64,000 bases of DNA from NCBI RefSeq assembly GCF_027924965.1, contig NZ_AP027056.1, positions 186,001-250,000 on the forward strand. The letters run 5' to 3'. The notes under the pieces are model-generated. The model searched no databases, was not told the DNA's origin, and saw only the letters and a list, made by a program, of their open reading frames with translations. Below are positions 8,808-17,412 of the stretch, piece by piece. Position numbers and translations under genes: made by a program. The stretch's first letter is position 1. Every line of letters starts with the position of its first letter. The DNA comes from Limnohabitans sp. TEGF004 (GTDB lineage Bacteria; Pseudomonadota; Gammaproteobacteria; Burkholderiales; Burkholderiaceae_C).

Positions 8808-10769
8808 TTACACCAAGAGTGCGTTCACCCGTTTCACATAGGCGGCAGGATCATCTGGCAAACCACCTTCAGCCAACAAAGCTTGGTCAAACAAAATGTG
8901 CGCCAAGTCGTTGAAGTTGGGGTTGGCGTCACCGCTGAGTTTCTTGACCAAAGCGTGTTCAGCATTGACTTCCAAGATGGGTTTCATCTCAGGCGCTTGT
9001 TGCCCAGCTTGTTTGAGCATGCGAGCCAATTGCATGGACATGCCGTGGTCTTTGACTACCAAGCAAGCAGGTGAGTCGACCAAGCGCGTGGTCACGCGCA
9101 CATCGTCGGCTTTGTCTTTCAAAGCTTCTTTGAGCTTGGCCAATACAGGCTTGAAGTTTTCAGCAGCATCTTCCGCAGCTTTCTTCTCAGCTTCATCTTG
9201 CAGCGAGCCCAAGTCCACCGCACCTTTGGCGACAGATTGCATGGGCGTGCCATCAAACTCTTGCACAAAGTTCAAGGCCCACTCGTCCACGCGGTCGGTC
9301 ATCAGCAAAACCTCGATGCCTTTTTTGCGGAACACTTCCAGTTGCGGGCTGTTCTTGGCGGCAGCCAATGTGTCAGCGGTGATGTAGTAAATGGCCTCTT
9401 GGCCTTCTTTCATACGTGCCTTGTAGTCTGCGAAGGACACGCTTACGGTGTCCGTTGAAGTGCTGGCAAAACGCAGCAGTTTGGCGAGCTTGTCTTTGTT
9501 GGCAAAGTCTTCGCCCAAGCCTTCTTTCAGCACCGCGCCAAATTCTGCATAGAACTGGCTGTACTTGCCTTCTTTGGCTTTGTCTTCGTCACTCAACACA
9601 TCAGCCACGCCATCGTCGCCCGCAACAGGTGCTTTGTCGTACTTGGCTAAGTCTTCCAGCACGGCCAACACACGGCGGGTGTTGCCTTCGCGAATGGCTT
9701 TGACGTCACGGCTTTCTTGCAGCAATTCGCGGCTCACGTTCAGTGGCAAATCGGCCGAGTCCACCACGCCTTTGATGAAGCGCAGGTAAGAGGGCATCAG
9801 CGCTTCGGCGTCGTCCATGATGAACACGCGCTTCACATACAACTTCAAGCCTGCTTTCTTTTCGCGGTTGAACAAGTCCATCGGCGCCTTGCCTGGGATG
9901 TACAACAGCTGTGTGTATTCGGTGCTGCCTTCCACCCGGTTGTGGCTCCAAGCCAAAGGTGGCTCAAAATCGTGGCTGATGTGCTTGTAGAACTCGGCGT
10001 GCTGCTCGTCGCTCACATCCTTCTTGGGGCGTGCCCAAAGCGCGTTGGCTTGGTTGACGGTTTCCCACTCGTCGGTCAGCACCATTTCGCCGGGTTGGTC
10101 GTTCTCGCCCTCTTTCCATTCTTCTTTGCGCATGCGGATGGGCAAAGAAATGTGGTCAGAGTATTTGTTGATGACCGACTTGAGCTTCCACGCGCTCAGG
10201 TATTCCTCGGCATCGTCACGCAGGTGGAGAATGATTTTTGTGCCGCGCTCTGCTTGGGTGATGGTCTCCACCTCAAAGTCGCCCGTGCCGGTGCTGCTCC
10301 AGCGCACGCCTTCCTCTGCCTTCAGGCCTGCGCGGCGAGATTCCACCGTGATGCGGTCGGCCACGATGTAACCCGAGTAAAAACCCACACCAAACTGGCC
10401 AATCAAAGCGCCTTGGTCTTTGGCATCGGTCTTCTGGTCGCCGCTGAGTTTGCCCATGAATTCGCGCGTGCCGCTCTTGGCAATCGTTCCGAGGTGGGCA
10501 ATGGCTTCTTCTTGACTCATGCCAATGCCGTTGTCGGCAATGGTCAGGGTGCGAGCGTCTTTGTCAAAACTCACGCGCACTTCAAGGTCGGCGTTGCCTT
10601 CAAACAAGGCATCGTTGTTCAGGCCTTCGTAGCGCAGCTTGTCGCAGGCATCAGAGGCGTTGGACACCAGTTCGCGCAAGAAGATTTCTTTGTTCGAATA
10701 CAGCGAATGCGTGACGAGGTGCAGCAGTTGTGAGACTTCGGCTTGGAAGGAATGGGTTTGTTTGGTCAT
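8808..10769 (-). CDS. htpG: Chaperone HtpG (bacterial Hsp90)
   Basis: A 653-residue cytosolic ATP-dependent chaperone, somewhat longer than the E. coli protein. The GHKL ATPase domain shows [16 protein letters not shown] (catalytic Glu and Mg-binding Asn), [13 protein letters not shown] and [15 protein letters not shown]. The middle domain includes [17 protein letters not shown] with the catalytic-loop Arg. The carboxy dimerisation domain ends in [11 protein letters not shown] sigma-32-like promoter lies upstream on the same strand, and the HAD gene follows 10 bases downstream. Confidence 0.98.
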   Translation of the reverse strand: MTKQTHSFQAEVSQLLHLVTHSLYSNKEIFLRELVSNASDACDKLRYEGLNNDALFEGNADLEVRVSFDKDARTLTIADNGIGMSQEEAIAHLGTIAKSGTREFMGKLSGDQKTDAKDQGALIGQFGVGFYSGYIVADRITVESRRAGLKAEEGVRWSSTGTGDFEVETITQAERGTKIILHLRDDAEEYLSAWKLKSVINKYSDHISLPIRMRKEEWKEGENDQPGEMVLTDEWETVNQANALWARPKKDVSDEQHAEFYKHISHDFEPPLAWSHNRVEGSTEYTQLLYIPGKAPMDLFNREKKAGLKLYVKRVFIMDDAEALMPSYLRFIKGVVDSADLPLNVSRELLQESRDVKAIREGNTRRVLAVLEDLAKYDKAPVAGDDGVADVLSDEDKAKEGKYSQFYAEFGAVLKEGLGEDFANKDKLAKLLRFASTSTDTVSVSFADYKARMKEGQEAIYYITADTLAAAKNSPQLEVFRKKGIEVLLMTDRVDEWALNFVQEFDGTPMQSVAKGAVDLGSLQDEAEKKAAEDAAENFKPVLAKLKEALKDKADDVRVTTRLVDSPACLVVKDHGMSMQLARMLKQAGQQAPEMKPILEVNAEHALVKKLSGDANPNFNDLAHILFDQALLAEGGLPDDPAAYVKRVNALLV

Positions 10770-10797
10770 GGTCTTTAAAAACTAAATTACAAAAAAC

Positions 10798-10820
10798 AAC
10801 GCCCCAAGGTGTGGGGCGTT
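10798..10820 (-). terminator. Terminator of the RluF-like gene
   Basis: Read on the minus strand, AACGCCCC pairs with GGGGCGTT across a 7-base loop, followed by GTTTTTT. It lies 45 bases after the RluF-like stop and ahead of htpG. It overlaps the -10 part of the htpG heat-shock-type promoter. Confidence 0.82.
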
Positions 10821-10835
10821 GGCCTAAATTTCAAG
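10811..10835 (-). promoter_or_regulatory. Sigma-32 (RpoH)-type promoter of htpG
   Basis: On the minus strand, CTTGAAA (10835-10829) is followed after 12 bases by CCCCAC (10816-10811). This is close to the RpoH consensus CTTGAA-N13-CCCCAT. Expected transcription start is near 10804, about 35 bases before the htpG ATG at 10769. A heat-shock promoter is expected for htpG. Confidence 0.7.
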
Positions 10836-10864
10836 AGGGATAAAACGCAGGGAATTCGCGCAAC

Positions 10865-11722
10865 TCAAAAGCGCTCGTGGGCACCCAGGTAGCGCCATTG
10901 CCCAGCAGGCAGTTGCCCCAGTTGGACGTGCCCGATGCGAATGCGCTTGAGGCCCACGACCTGAAGGCCGACTTGTTCGCACATGCGGCGAATTTGGCGC
11001 TTCTTGCCTTCGGTCAGCACAAACCGAAGTTGCTCTGGGTTTTGCCATTCCACCTGGGCACGTTTGAGGGGCTTGCCGTCCAAGCTCAAGCCGTGGCGTA
11101 AGCGTTCGAGTTGAGCCTTTGGAAATACCGACTGGACATTGTTGGTCACGCGATCGTGGTCGCCAATGGCGCTGAGTTGGTTGGCTCTGCCGCCATAGGT
11201 GGCGGATGCAGCGGTGGCTGCGGCAATGTTTTCTTGACCGGTGTAGGTCACGCGCACCAAATATTCTTTTTCCATCTCCGAGTCTTCGCCGATCAGTTGA
11301 CGTGCGACGCGGCCGTCTTGCGTCAACACCAACAAGCCTGTGGAGTCGATGTCGAGTCGGCCCGATGGGGCGAGGCTGCGCAACTGTGTGGGCGTGAAGC
11401 GTCGCTTGGATGAGTCGCCCGCCCAATGCGTGCGAGGGTTGATCAACATGATCGCGGGCTCATGCCCGTCTTCGGCTTGCCCGCTCACGTAGCCCATGGG
11501 CTTGTGCAGGAGGATCGTGACTTGTGTGTCTTGGTGCCCCTTGGCGCGTGGGTCCACCTCCACACGGTCATTGGGGCCCACTTTCACGCCCATTTCGGCG
11601 GGACGGCCGTTGACCAACACCCAGCCTTGATCTATCCACGCGTCGGCCTCGCGGCGTGAGCAAAGGCCAAGTTCGGCCATGCGTTTGTTGAGGCGTGTGA
11701 GTTCTGTGGGGGTGTCTGACAT
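10865..11722 (-). CDS. 23S rRNA pseudouridine synthase, RluB/E/F family (RluF-like)
   Basis: A 285-residue enzyme that isomerises uridine in 23S rRNA. An amino-terminal S4 RNA-binding domain (RLNKRMAELGLCSRREADAWI) precedes the synthase domain, whose catalytic motif is GRLDIDSTGLLVLT with the nucleophilic Asp; KRQIRRMCEQVGLQVVGLKR is the conserved carboxy block. S4 plus this block places it with RluB/RluE/RluF. RluF (U2604) is my best guess but target specificity is not readable. ATG 11722 is preferred to TTG 11731. Confidence 0.85.
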   Translation of the reverse strand: MSDTPTELTRLNKRMAELGLCSRREADAWIDQGWVLVNGRPAEMGVKVGPNDRVEVDPRAKGHQDTQVTILLHKPMGYVSGQAEDGHEPAIMLINPRTHWAGDSSKRRFTPTQLRSLAPSGRLDIDSTGLLVLTQDGRVARQLIGEDSEMEKEYLVRVTYTGQENIAAATAASATYGGRANQLSAIGDHDRVTNNVQSVFPKAQLERLRHGLSLDGKPLKRAQVEWQNPEQLRFVLTEGKKRQIRRMCEQVGLQVVGLKRIRIGHVQLGQLPAGQWRYLGAHERF

Positions 11723-11734
11723 AAGGGGCAAATT

Positions 11735-12442
11735 CTAAGTGCCGCTGGCGCGCAGCGCGGCAAGGTTCAGCACGCGCATGCCGCCGTATTCAATGCGAAT
11801 CGCGCCTTGTTCTTCCAATCGATTCAGTGCCACGTTCACACGTTGGCGCGACAGGCCCACCAGGTAGGCCAGCTCTTGCTGCGTGATGCGCAAAATCTCG
11901 CCCACGCCCGGAAACAAAGTGGGGTTGAACAGCGCTGCCAAGTTGCGTGCCACGCGCACATCTGGATCGCTGGAGCGGTCAATCTCGCGAGCCTCAATGA
12001 ATTGCGCTAAGCGTTCGTTGAGTTGGTTCATCACAAAGCGGTTGAACCCAATCGAGTTGTCCAGCAACCAATGAAACGTGTCAATTGGCAGCCCCGCCAC
12101 CACGCTGCGGCGAAGGGCCATGATGTTGTAGCGGTAGGTCTCGCGCTTGATGGCCGTGCCCTCACCAAACCAACCACCGGGCGGCACACCCGTGAAGGTG
12201 ATGGTGCGCCCGCTGGCGCTGTCCGTGCTCATCTTCAACAGACCTTCCACCACGCCAAACCAATACGTGGCTTGGCGCCCCATGCGGCACACGTAGTCAC
12301 CAGGCATGGGGTCGCTCACCACCAGCTGCGATTCGATGCGGTTGCGCTCGTTTTCTTTGAGCAAGCCAAACCACGGGATGAGCTTGAGCTCTTGCTCCGT
12401 GAGAGAGCGTCGTCGCTGGTAAACGGTGGGTGTTTGCGCCAT
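11735..12442 (-). CDS. Crp/Fnr-family transcription regulator
   Basis: A 235-residue regulator with an amino-terminal cyclic-nucleotide-binding-type beta-barrel (PGDYVCRMGRQATYWFGVVEG ... GGWFGEGTAIKRE) and a carboxy winged helix-turn-helix (ITQQELAYLVGLSRQRVNVALNRLE). The cysteine cluster of Fnr is absent, so it is not an oxygen-sensing Fnr; the ligand is unknown. ATG 12442 is preferred to an in-frame TTG at 12454. It is divergent from the acyl-CoA synthetase and Liv operon, and a candidate operator lies between them, so it may control that operon. Confidence 0.85.
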   Translation of the reverse strand: MAQTPTVYQRRRSLTEQELKLIPWFGLLKENERNRIESQLVVSDPMPGDYVCRMGRQATYWFGVVEGLLKMSTDSASGRTITFTGVPPGGWFGEGTAIKRETYRYNIMALRRSVVAGLPIDTFHWLLDNSIGFNRFVMNQLNERLAQFIEAREIDRSSDPDVRVARNLAALFNPTLFPGVGEILRITQQELAYLVGLSRQRVNVALNRLEEQGAIRIEYGGMRVLNLAALRASGT

Positions 12443-12500
12443 GATTCTGATCAATAGAAAAGTTTTATTCGGGTAATCACTGCTCAGTGTCTACCCTAAA

Positions 12501-12518
12501 TTGTCGTCGAAACGACAA
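12501..12518. promoter_or_regulatory. Candidate Crp/Fnr-type operator
   Basis: TTGTCGT-CGAA-ACGACAA is a perfect 7-bp dyad with a 4-base centre, located in the 173-base divergent region between the Crp/Fnr regulator and the acyl-CoA synthetase gene. Crp/Fnr dimers bind dyads of this size. A direct repeat CGCGTCAC at 12563-12570 and 12574-12581 lies nearby, 11 bases apart. Confidence 0.45.
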
Positions 12519-12615
12519 CTTGGCGTCAAACCGGAGCCTACGATCGCACCCAACGTGAGAAACGCGTCACATGCGCGTCACGATTTTTTGTCGACACACA
12601 AAGCAAGGATTAGGA

Positions 12616-14562
12616 ATGCAGACCACGTTCCCACGACTGTTACTCAAGCATGCCAGCGAGCGCCCAGGCGCCCCCGCCATGCGCGAGAAGGAATACGGCA
12701 TTTGGCAAACCACGTCTTGGGCCGACATGGCTCAGATGGTGGAGCACATGGCGTGCGGCTTGCACCAAGCCGGTTTGACACGCAACGAGCATTTGGTGGT
12801 GATTGGCTCCAACCGTCCCCGCCTGTACGCCACCATGTTGGCCGCCCAATCGTTGGGCGCGATTCCGATCCCCTTGTACCAAGACGCCGCAGGCCCTGAG
12901 TGCGTATTTCCATTGAACAACGCCGAAGTGCGCTTCTGTGTGGTCGAAGACCAAGAGCAAGTCGACAAGCTGTTGGAGATCCGTGAGCAATGCCCGCAAA
13001 TCGCACACATCTTTTTTGACGATCCTCGCGGTCTGCGCAAGTACGACGAGCCCGGCTTGGCCTCACTCGAAGAGTTGCTCGCTGCTGGTGCCGTGTTTGC
13101 CAAGCAACATCCTGAGTTTTACAAAGACGAAGTTGAAAAAGCTCACACGGACGATGTGGGCGCGATGTTCTTCACCTCCGGCACCACGGGCAACCCCAAA
13201 GGTGTGGTGCACACGCACAACTCGCTCATCAACCGTGCCGAAGCGGGCGCGCTGTTTGACAAGCTCACCTCGCATGAAGACGTGTTGGCCTATTTGCCAC
13301 CGGCTTGGATTGGCCAAAACATTTTCAGCTACGCCCAGTGGTTGTATTGCGGCTATGTGGTGAACTGTCCTGAGTCGGCTGCCACCGTCACCATCGACTT
13401 GAAAGAAGTCGGCCCCACTTACTACTTCGCACCTCCCCGCGTGTTTGAAGGCTTGCTCACCAGTGTGATGATTCGCATGGAAGATGCAGGCGCGATCAAG
13501 CGTGGCATGTTCCATTACTTCATGGATGTGGCCCGCAAATACGGCCCCACCAAGATGGATGGCAAGTCGATTGGTTTGGTGGGCGGCTTGCTCTACACCT
13601 TGGGTAACTTCTTTGTGTACGGCCCTTTGCGTAACAACCTCGGCATGAGCCGCGTGCGTGTGGCCTATACCGCAGGTGAAGCGATTGGCCCAGATTTGTT
13701 CAGCTTCTACCGCGCCATTGGTGTGAACTTGAAGCAGCTCTACGGTTCTACCGAAACCGCTGTGTTTGTTTGCTTGCAGCCTGACCACGAAGCACGTGCC
13801 GACACCGTGGGTGTGCCTTGCGCTGGCGTGGAAATCAAAGTGGCTGACAACGGCGAAATCTTGGTCAAGTCACCCGGCCTGCTCAAAGGCTATTACAAGA
13901 ACGATGCTGCCACGGCTGAAGTACTGACGGCCGATGGCTGGTACCACACCAGCGACGCCGGTTTCTTGGATGCGCATGGCCACCTGAAGATCATTGACCG
14001 CGTCAAAGACGTGGGCCGCATCAAAGGTGGTTCAAACGACGGCGCCATGTTTGCACCCAAGTATGTGGAGAACAAACTCAAGTTCTTCCCGCACATCAAA
14101 GAAGTGGTGGCCTATGGCGACCAGCGCGAAAAAGTGTGCGTGATGATCAACATCGACATGGAAGCCGTGGGCAACTGGGCTGAGCGTCACAACTTGCCTT
14201 ACGCCGGCTATACCGATTTGGCGCAAAAGCCGGAGGTGTATCAGTTGATCAAAGAATGCGTTGAGAAAGTCAACGCAGATTTGGCGGCTGACGAACTTTT
14301 AGCCGGCAGCCAAGTGAGCCGCTTCCTCGTCTTGCATAAAGAGTTGGATGCTGACGACGGCGAACTGACACGTACCAACAAAGTGCGTCGCGGTTTCATC
14401 GCTGAAAAATACGACGCCTTAGTGGGTGCCTTGTACAACGGTGCCACCGAGCAATTCATTGAAACCGTGGTGAAGTTTGAAGACGGTCGCACTGGCAGCG
14501 TGAGCGCCACGCTCAAGCTGTCTGATGCCAAAACCTTCACGCCTGTGGGGAAAGCAGCATGA
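12616..14562 (+). CDS. AMP-dependent acyl-CoA synthetase (long-chain or aromatic acid)
   Basis: A 648-residue ANL-superfamily ligase that adenylates a carboxylic acid and transfers it to CoA. The P-loop is FFTSGTTGNPKGVVHTHN; LYGSTETAVFV is the A5 motif; GWYHTSDAGFLDAHGHLKIIDRVKD contains the hinge and A8 region. It is annotated as long-chain in relatives, but its place ahead of a Liv-type importer and a PaaK-like ligase suggests a hydrophobic or aromatic acid. ATG 12616 with AAGGA at 12605-12609 is preferred to an earlier ATG at 12571. Its stop overlaps livG as ATGA. Confidence 0.85.
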   Translation: MQTTFPRLLLKHASERPGAPAMREKEYGIWQTTSWADMAQMVEHMACGLHQAGLTRNEHLVVIGSNRPRLYATMLAAQSLGAIPIPLYQDAAGPECVFPLNNAEVRFCVVEDQEQVDKLLEIREQCPQIAHIFFDDPRGLRKYDEPGLASLEELLAAGAVFAKQHPEFYKDEVEKAHTDDVGAMFFTSGTTGNPKGVVHTHNSLINRAEAGALFDKLTSHEDVLAYLPPAWIGQNIFSYAQWLYCGYVVNCPESAATVTIDLKEVGPTYYFAPPRVFEGLLTSVMIRMEDAGAIKRGMFHYFMDVARKYGPTKMDGKSIGLVGGLLYTLGNFFVYGPLRNNLGMSRVRVAYTAGEAIGPDLFSFYRAIGVNLKQLYGSTETAVFVCLQPDHEARADTVGVPCAGVEIKVADNGEILVKSPGLLKGYYKNDAATAEVLTADGWYHTSDAGFLDAHGHLKIIDRVKDVGRIKGGSNDGAMFAPKYVENKLKFFPHIKEVVAYGDQREKVCVMINIDMEAVGNWAERHNLPYAGYTDLAQKPEVYQLIKECVEKVNADLAADELLAGSQVSRFLVLHKELDADDGELTRTNKVRRGFIAEKYDALVGALYNGATEQFIETVVKFEDGRTGSVSATLKLSDAKTFTPVGKAA

Positions 14563-15341
14563 GCAAGAAAATCGGCGACGTTATCCTTGACGTCAAAAAC
14601 ATCAGTTTGCGTTTCGGTGGCGTCAAGGCGCTGACCGACATTTCGTTCAACGTCAAAGAGCACGAAGTGCGCGCCATCATTGGCCCCAACGGCGCTGGCA
14701 AGAGCTCTATGCTCAACTGCATCAACGGTGTGTACGCACCGCAAGAAGGCTCCATCACTTTTCGCGGTCAAACCTTTGACCACATGGACAGCCACCAAGT
14801 GGCCACCATGGGCATTGCGCGCACCTTCCAAAACTTGGCCTTGTTCAAAGGCATGAGCGTGCTCGACAACATCATGACCGGCCGTAACCTGCGCATGAAG
14901 AGCAACATCCTCATGCAAGCCTTGCGCATTGGCCCGGCCGAAAACGAAGAAATGATGCACCGCGAAAAAGTCGAGCGCATCATCGACTTTTTGGAAATTC
15001 AAGCCTTCCGTAAAACGCCTGTGGGCCAGTTGCCTTATGGCTTGCAAAAGCGCGTCGACTTAGGTCGTGCGCTGGCCCTTGAGCCCCAAGTGTTGTTGCT
15101 CGATGAGCCGATGGCCGGTATGAACGTGGAAGAGAAGCAAGACATGTGTCGCTTCATCTTGGACGTGAACGACGAATTTGGCACCACCATCGTGTTGATC
15201 GAACACGACATGGGCGTGGTGATGGATATTTCTGATCGCGTGGTCGTGCTCGACTACGGCAAGAAGATCGGCGACGGCACCCCCGATGAGGTGCGCAACA
15301 ACGAGGAAGTCATCAGCGCTTACCTCGGCACTTCACACTAA
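14559..15341 (+). CDS. livG: ABC transporter ATPase, LivG-like
   Basis: A 260-residue ATPase of the branched-chain amino acid (HAAT) import family. Walker A is GPNGAGKSS, the signature region is LPYGLQKRVDLGRAL (an unusual signature in place of LSGGQ, common in LivG proteins), Walker B is LLLDEPMAGM, and the H-loop is LIEHDMGVVM. It overlaps the upstream synthetase by 4 bases and is followed after 10 bases by livH, so it is part of one operon. The true substrate is unproven. Confidence 0.88.
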   Translation: MSKKIGDVILDVKNISLRFGGVKALTDISFNVKEHEVRAIIGPNGAGKSSMLNCINGVYAPQEGSITFRGQTFDHMDSHQVATMGIARTFQNLALFKGMSVLDNIMTGRNLRMKSNILMQALRIGPAENEEMMHREKVERIIDFLEIQAFRKTPVGQLPYGLQKRVDLGRALALEPQVLLLDEPMAGMNVEEKQDMCRFILDVNDEFGTTIVLIEHDMGVVMDISDRVVVLDYGKKIGDGTPDEVRNNEEVISAYLGTSH

Positions 15342-15351
15342 GGACAAGAAC

Positions 15352-16281
15352 ATGGCATTTTTTCTTGAAACCCTTTTCGGCGGCCTCATGGCAGGCATGC
15401 TGTATTCGTTGGTGGCCCTCGGCTTCGTGCTGATTTACAAAGCCTCTGGCGTGTTTAACTTTGCGCAAGGTGCGATGGTGTTGTTTGCTGCGCTGGCCAT
15501 GGCCCGCTTTGGCGAATGGATTCCCGCGCTCACAGGCATCGACAACTTCGTTCTCGTCAACTTGCTCGCCTTCGCTGGCGCTGCTGCTGTGATGTTTGTG
15601 GTGGCTTGGGTGATTGAGTTCTTGGTGTTGCGTCACTTGGTGAACCAAGAAGGCACCACTTTGTTGATGGCCACTTTGGGTATCACTTATTTCCTCGACG
15701 GTTTGGGGCAATCCATCTTTGGCAGCGACATCTACAAGATCGATGTGGGCATGCCCAAAGAGCCGTTGATGTTGATGGAATCCACCTTTGACGGCGGCAT
15801 CATGATCAACCAAGAAGACTTGGTGGCTGCGTTCATCGCAGCAGCCTTGGTGGCGTTGCTCAGCGTGTTCTTCCAAAAAACCACCACTGGTCGAGCCTTG
15901 CGCGCTGTGGCGGATGACCATCAAGCGGCGCAATCCATTGGTATTCCACTCAACCGTATTTGGGTCATCGTTTGGTGCGTGGCCGGTGTGGTGGCCTTGG
16001 TGGCCGGCATGATTTGGGGCTCTAAGTTGGGCGTGCAGTTCTCACTTTCCACCGTGGCTTTGCGTGCTTTGCCTGTGGTGATTTTGGGTGGCCTGACCTC
16101 TGTGCCTGGCGCCATCATCGGCGGCTTGATCATCGGTGTTGGCGAGAAATTGTCTGAAGTGTTCCTCGGCCCCTATGTGGGCGGCGGTATTGAAATTTGG
16201 TTTGCGTACGTCTTGGCCTTGGGCTTCTTGCTGGTTCGTCCACAAGGTCTGTTTGGCGAGAAGATCATCGACCGCGTGTAA
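15352..16281 (+). CDS. livH: ABC transporter permease, LivH-like
   Basis: A 309-residue inner-membrane permease with about eight hydrophobic segments. The start MAFFLETLFGGLMAGMLYSL, then GFVLIYKASGVFNFAQGAMVL, is the LivH hallmark; the carboxy half shows GGLTSVPGAIIGGLIIGVGE, the conserved coupling region. ATG 15352 follows AGGACAAGAAC directly after livG. It forms the transmembrane pore with LivM. Confidence 0.9.
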   Translation: MAFFLETLFGGLMAGMLYSLVALGFVLIYKASGVFNFAQGAMVLFAALAMARFGEWIPALTGIDNFVLVNLLAFAGAAAVMFVVAWVIEFLVLRHLVNQEGTTLLMATLGITYFLDGLGQSIFGSDIYKIDVGMPKEPLMLMESTFDGGIMINQEDLVAAFIAAALVALLSVFFQKTTTGRALRAVADDHQAAQSIGIPLNRIWVIVWCVAGVVALVAGMIWGSKLGVQFSLSTVALRALPVVILGGLTSVPGAIIGGLIIGVGEKLSEVFLGPYVGGGIEIWFAYVLALGFLLVRPQGLFGEKIIDRV

Positions 16282-16292
16282 GGAAAAGAATC

Positions 16293-17369
16293 ATGTTTTA
16301 CAGAGAAAACGGTCAATTCAAAACGACTTACAAGGAAGACCAGCAAATCTTCCCGATCACGCAAGACCGCATTGGTGTGTTGCTGCTCATTGCCTTTGCA
16401 TTCATCGGCGTGCCCATGCTCGCTGACGAATACATGTTGCGTGCGATTTTGATTCCCTTCCTCATCTTGTCGCTCGCCGCTTTGGGCGTGAACATCTTGG
16501 TGGGTTACTGCGGTCAGATCTCTTTGGGGTCAGGCGCTTTCATGGCTGTGGGCGCGTATGCCGCTTACAACTTCTTTGTGCGTATCGATGGCATGCCACT
16601 CATCTTGGCTGTGCTGATGGGAGGCTTCTTCGCCACGCTGGTGGGTATGTTCTTTGGCATTCCTAGCTTGCGTGTGAAGGGCCTGTACTTGGCCGTCGCC
16701 ACATTGGCTGCGCAGTTCTTCTGTGACTGGGCGTTCTTGCGCATCAAATGGTTCACCAACGACTCAGCATCTGGCACAGCCTCTGTGGCCGATTTACAAG
16801 TGTTTGGCATGCCCATCAACACACCTTTTGAGAAGTACACCTTCTGTCTGGCCTTTTTGGTGGTGTTTGGTTTGCTCGCTAAAAACTTGGTGCGCAGTGC
16901 CATTGGCCGTGAGTGGATGGCCATCCGCGACATGGACGTGGCCGCTGCCGTGATTGGCATTCGCCCCATGTACGCCAAGCTCAGTGCATTTGCCGTGAGT
17001 TCGTTCATTGTGGGTGTAGCGGGCGCTTTGTGGGCCTTCGTTTACTTGGGTTCTTGGGAGCCTGCGGCTTTCTCGGTCGACCGTTCATTCCAATTGCTGT
17101 TCATGGTCATCTTGGGTGGCATGGGCTCCATCATGGGTAGCTTCTTTGGCGCTGCGTTCATCGTGGTGCTGCCGATCATCATCAACTTGGTCTTGCCATC
17201 GCTGGGTGCCGTGGTGGGGGTCGAGGTCAGCACTGCCGCTTTGACACATGCTGAACAAATGATCTTCGGTGCTTTGATTGTTTGGTTCTTGATCGTCGAG
17301 CCTCACGGCTTGGCCAAGTTGTGGAGTGTGGGCAAACAAAAGCTGCGTCTGTGGCCTTTCCCTCACTGA
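16293..17369 (+). CDS. livM: ABC transporter permease, LivM-like
   Basis: A 358-residue permease with about ten hydrophobic segments. NILVGYCGQISLGSGAFMAVGAYAA and the SLRVKGLYLAVATLAAQ block are LivM signatures; GGMGSIMGSFFGAAFIV is the conserved carboxy coupling region. The first 30 residues are polar and precede the first membrane span. ATG 16293 with AAGGAAAAG upstream gives the normal family length; an earlier ATG at 16197 would lie inside livH. Confidence 0.9.
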   Translation: MFYRENGQFKTTYKEDQQIFPITQDRIGVLLLIAFAFIGVPMLADEYMLRAILIPFLILSLAALGVNILVGYCGQISLGSGAFMAVGAYAAYNFFVRIDGMPLILAVLMGGFFATLVGMFFGIPSLRVKGLYLAVATLAAQFFCDWAFLRIKWFTNDSASGTASVADLQVFGMPINTPFEKYTFCLAFLVVFGLLAKNLVRSAIGREWMAIRDMDVAAAVIGIRPMYAKLSAFAVSSFIVGVAGALWAFVYLGSWEPAAFSVDRSFQLLFMVILGGMGSIMGSFFGAAFIVVLPIIINLVLPSLGAVVGVEVSTAALTHAEQMIFGALIVWFLIVEPHGLAKLWSVGKQKLRLWPFPH

Positions 17370-17412
17370 GTTGGTTTTCTGGTGTTCGCATAATTTTTCT
17401 AAGGAGACTTCA

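Noticed and set aside
9717..10733. A 338-codon open frame on the plus strand opposite htpG
   Set aside because: It is the mirror of htpG codon bias in GC-rich DNA; the translation is His/Val/Ala-rich without motifs, and htpG is certain.
13063..13788. A 241-codon open frame opposite the acyl-CoA synthetase
   Set aside because: Lies wholly within a gene with full ANL motifs; the translation has no recognisable domain.
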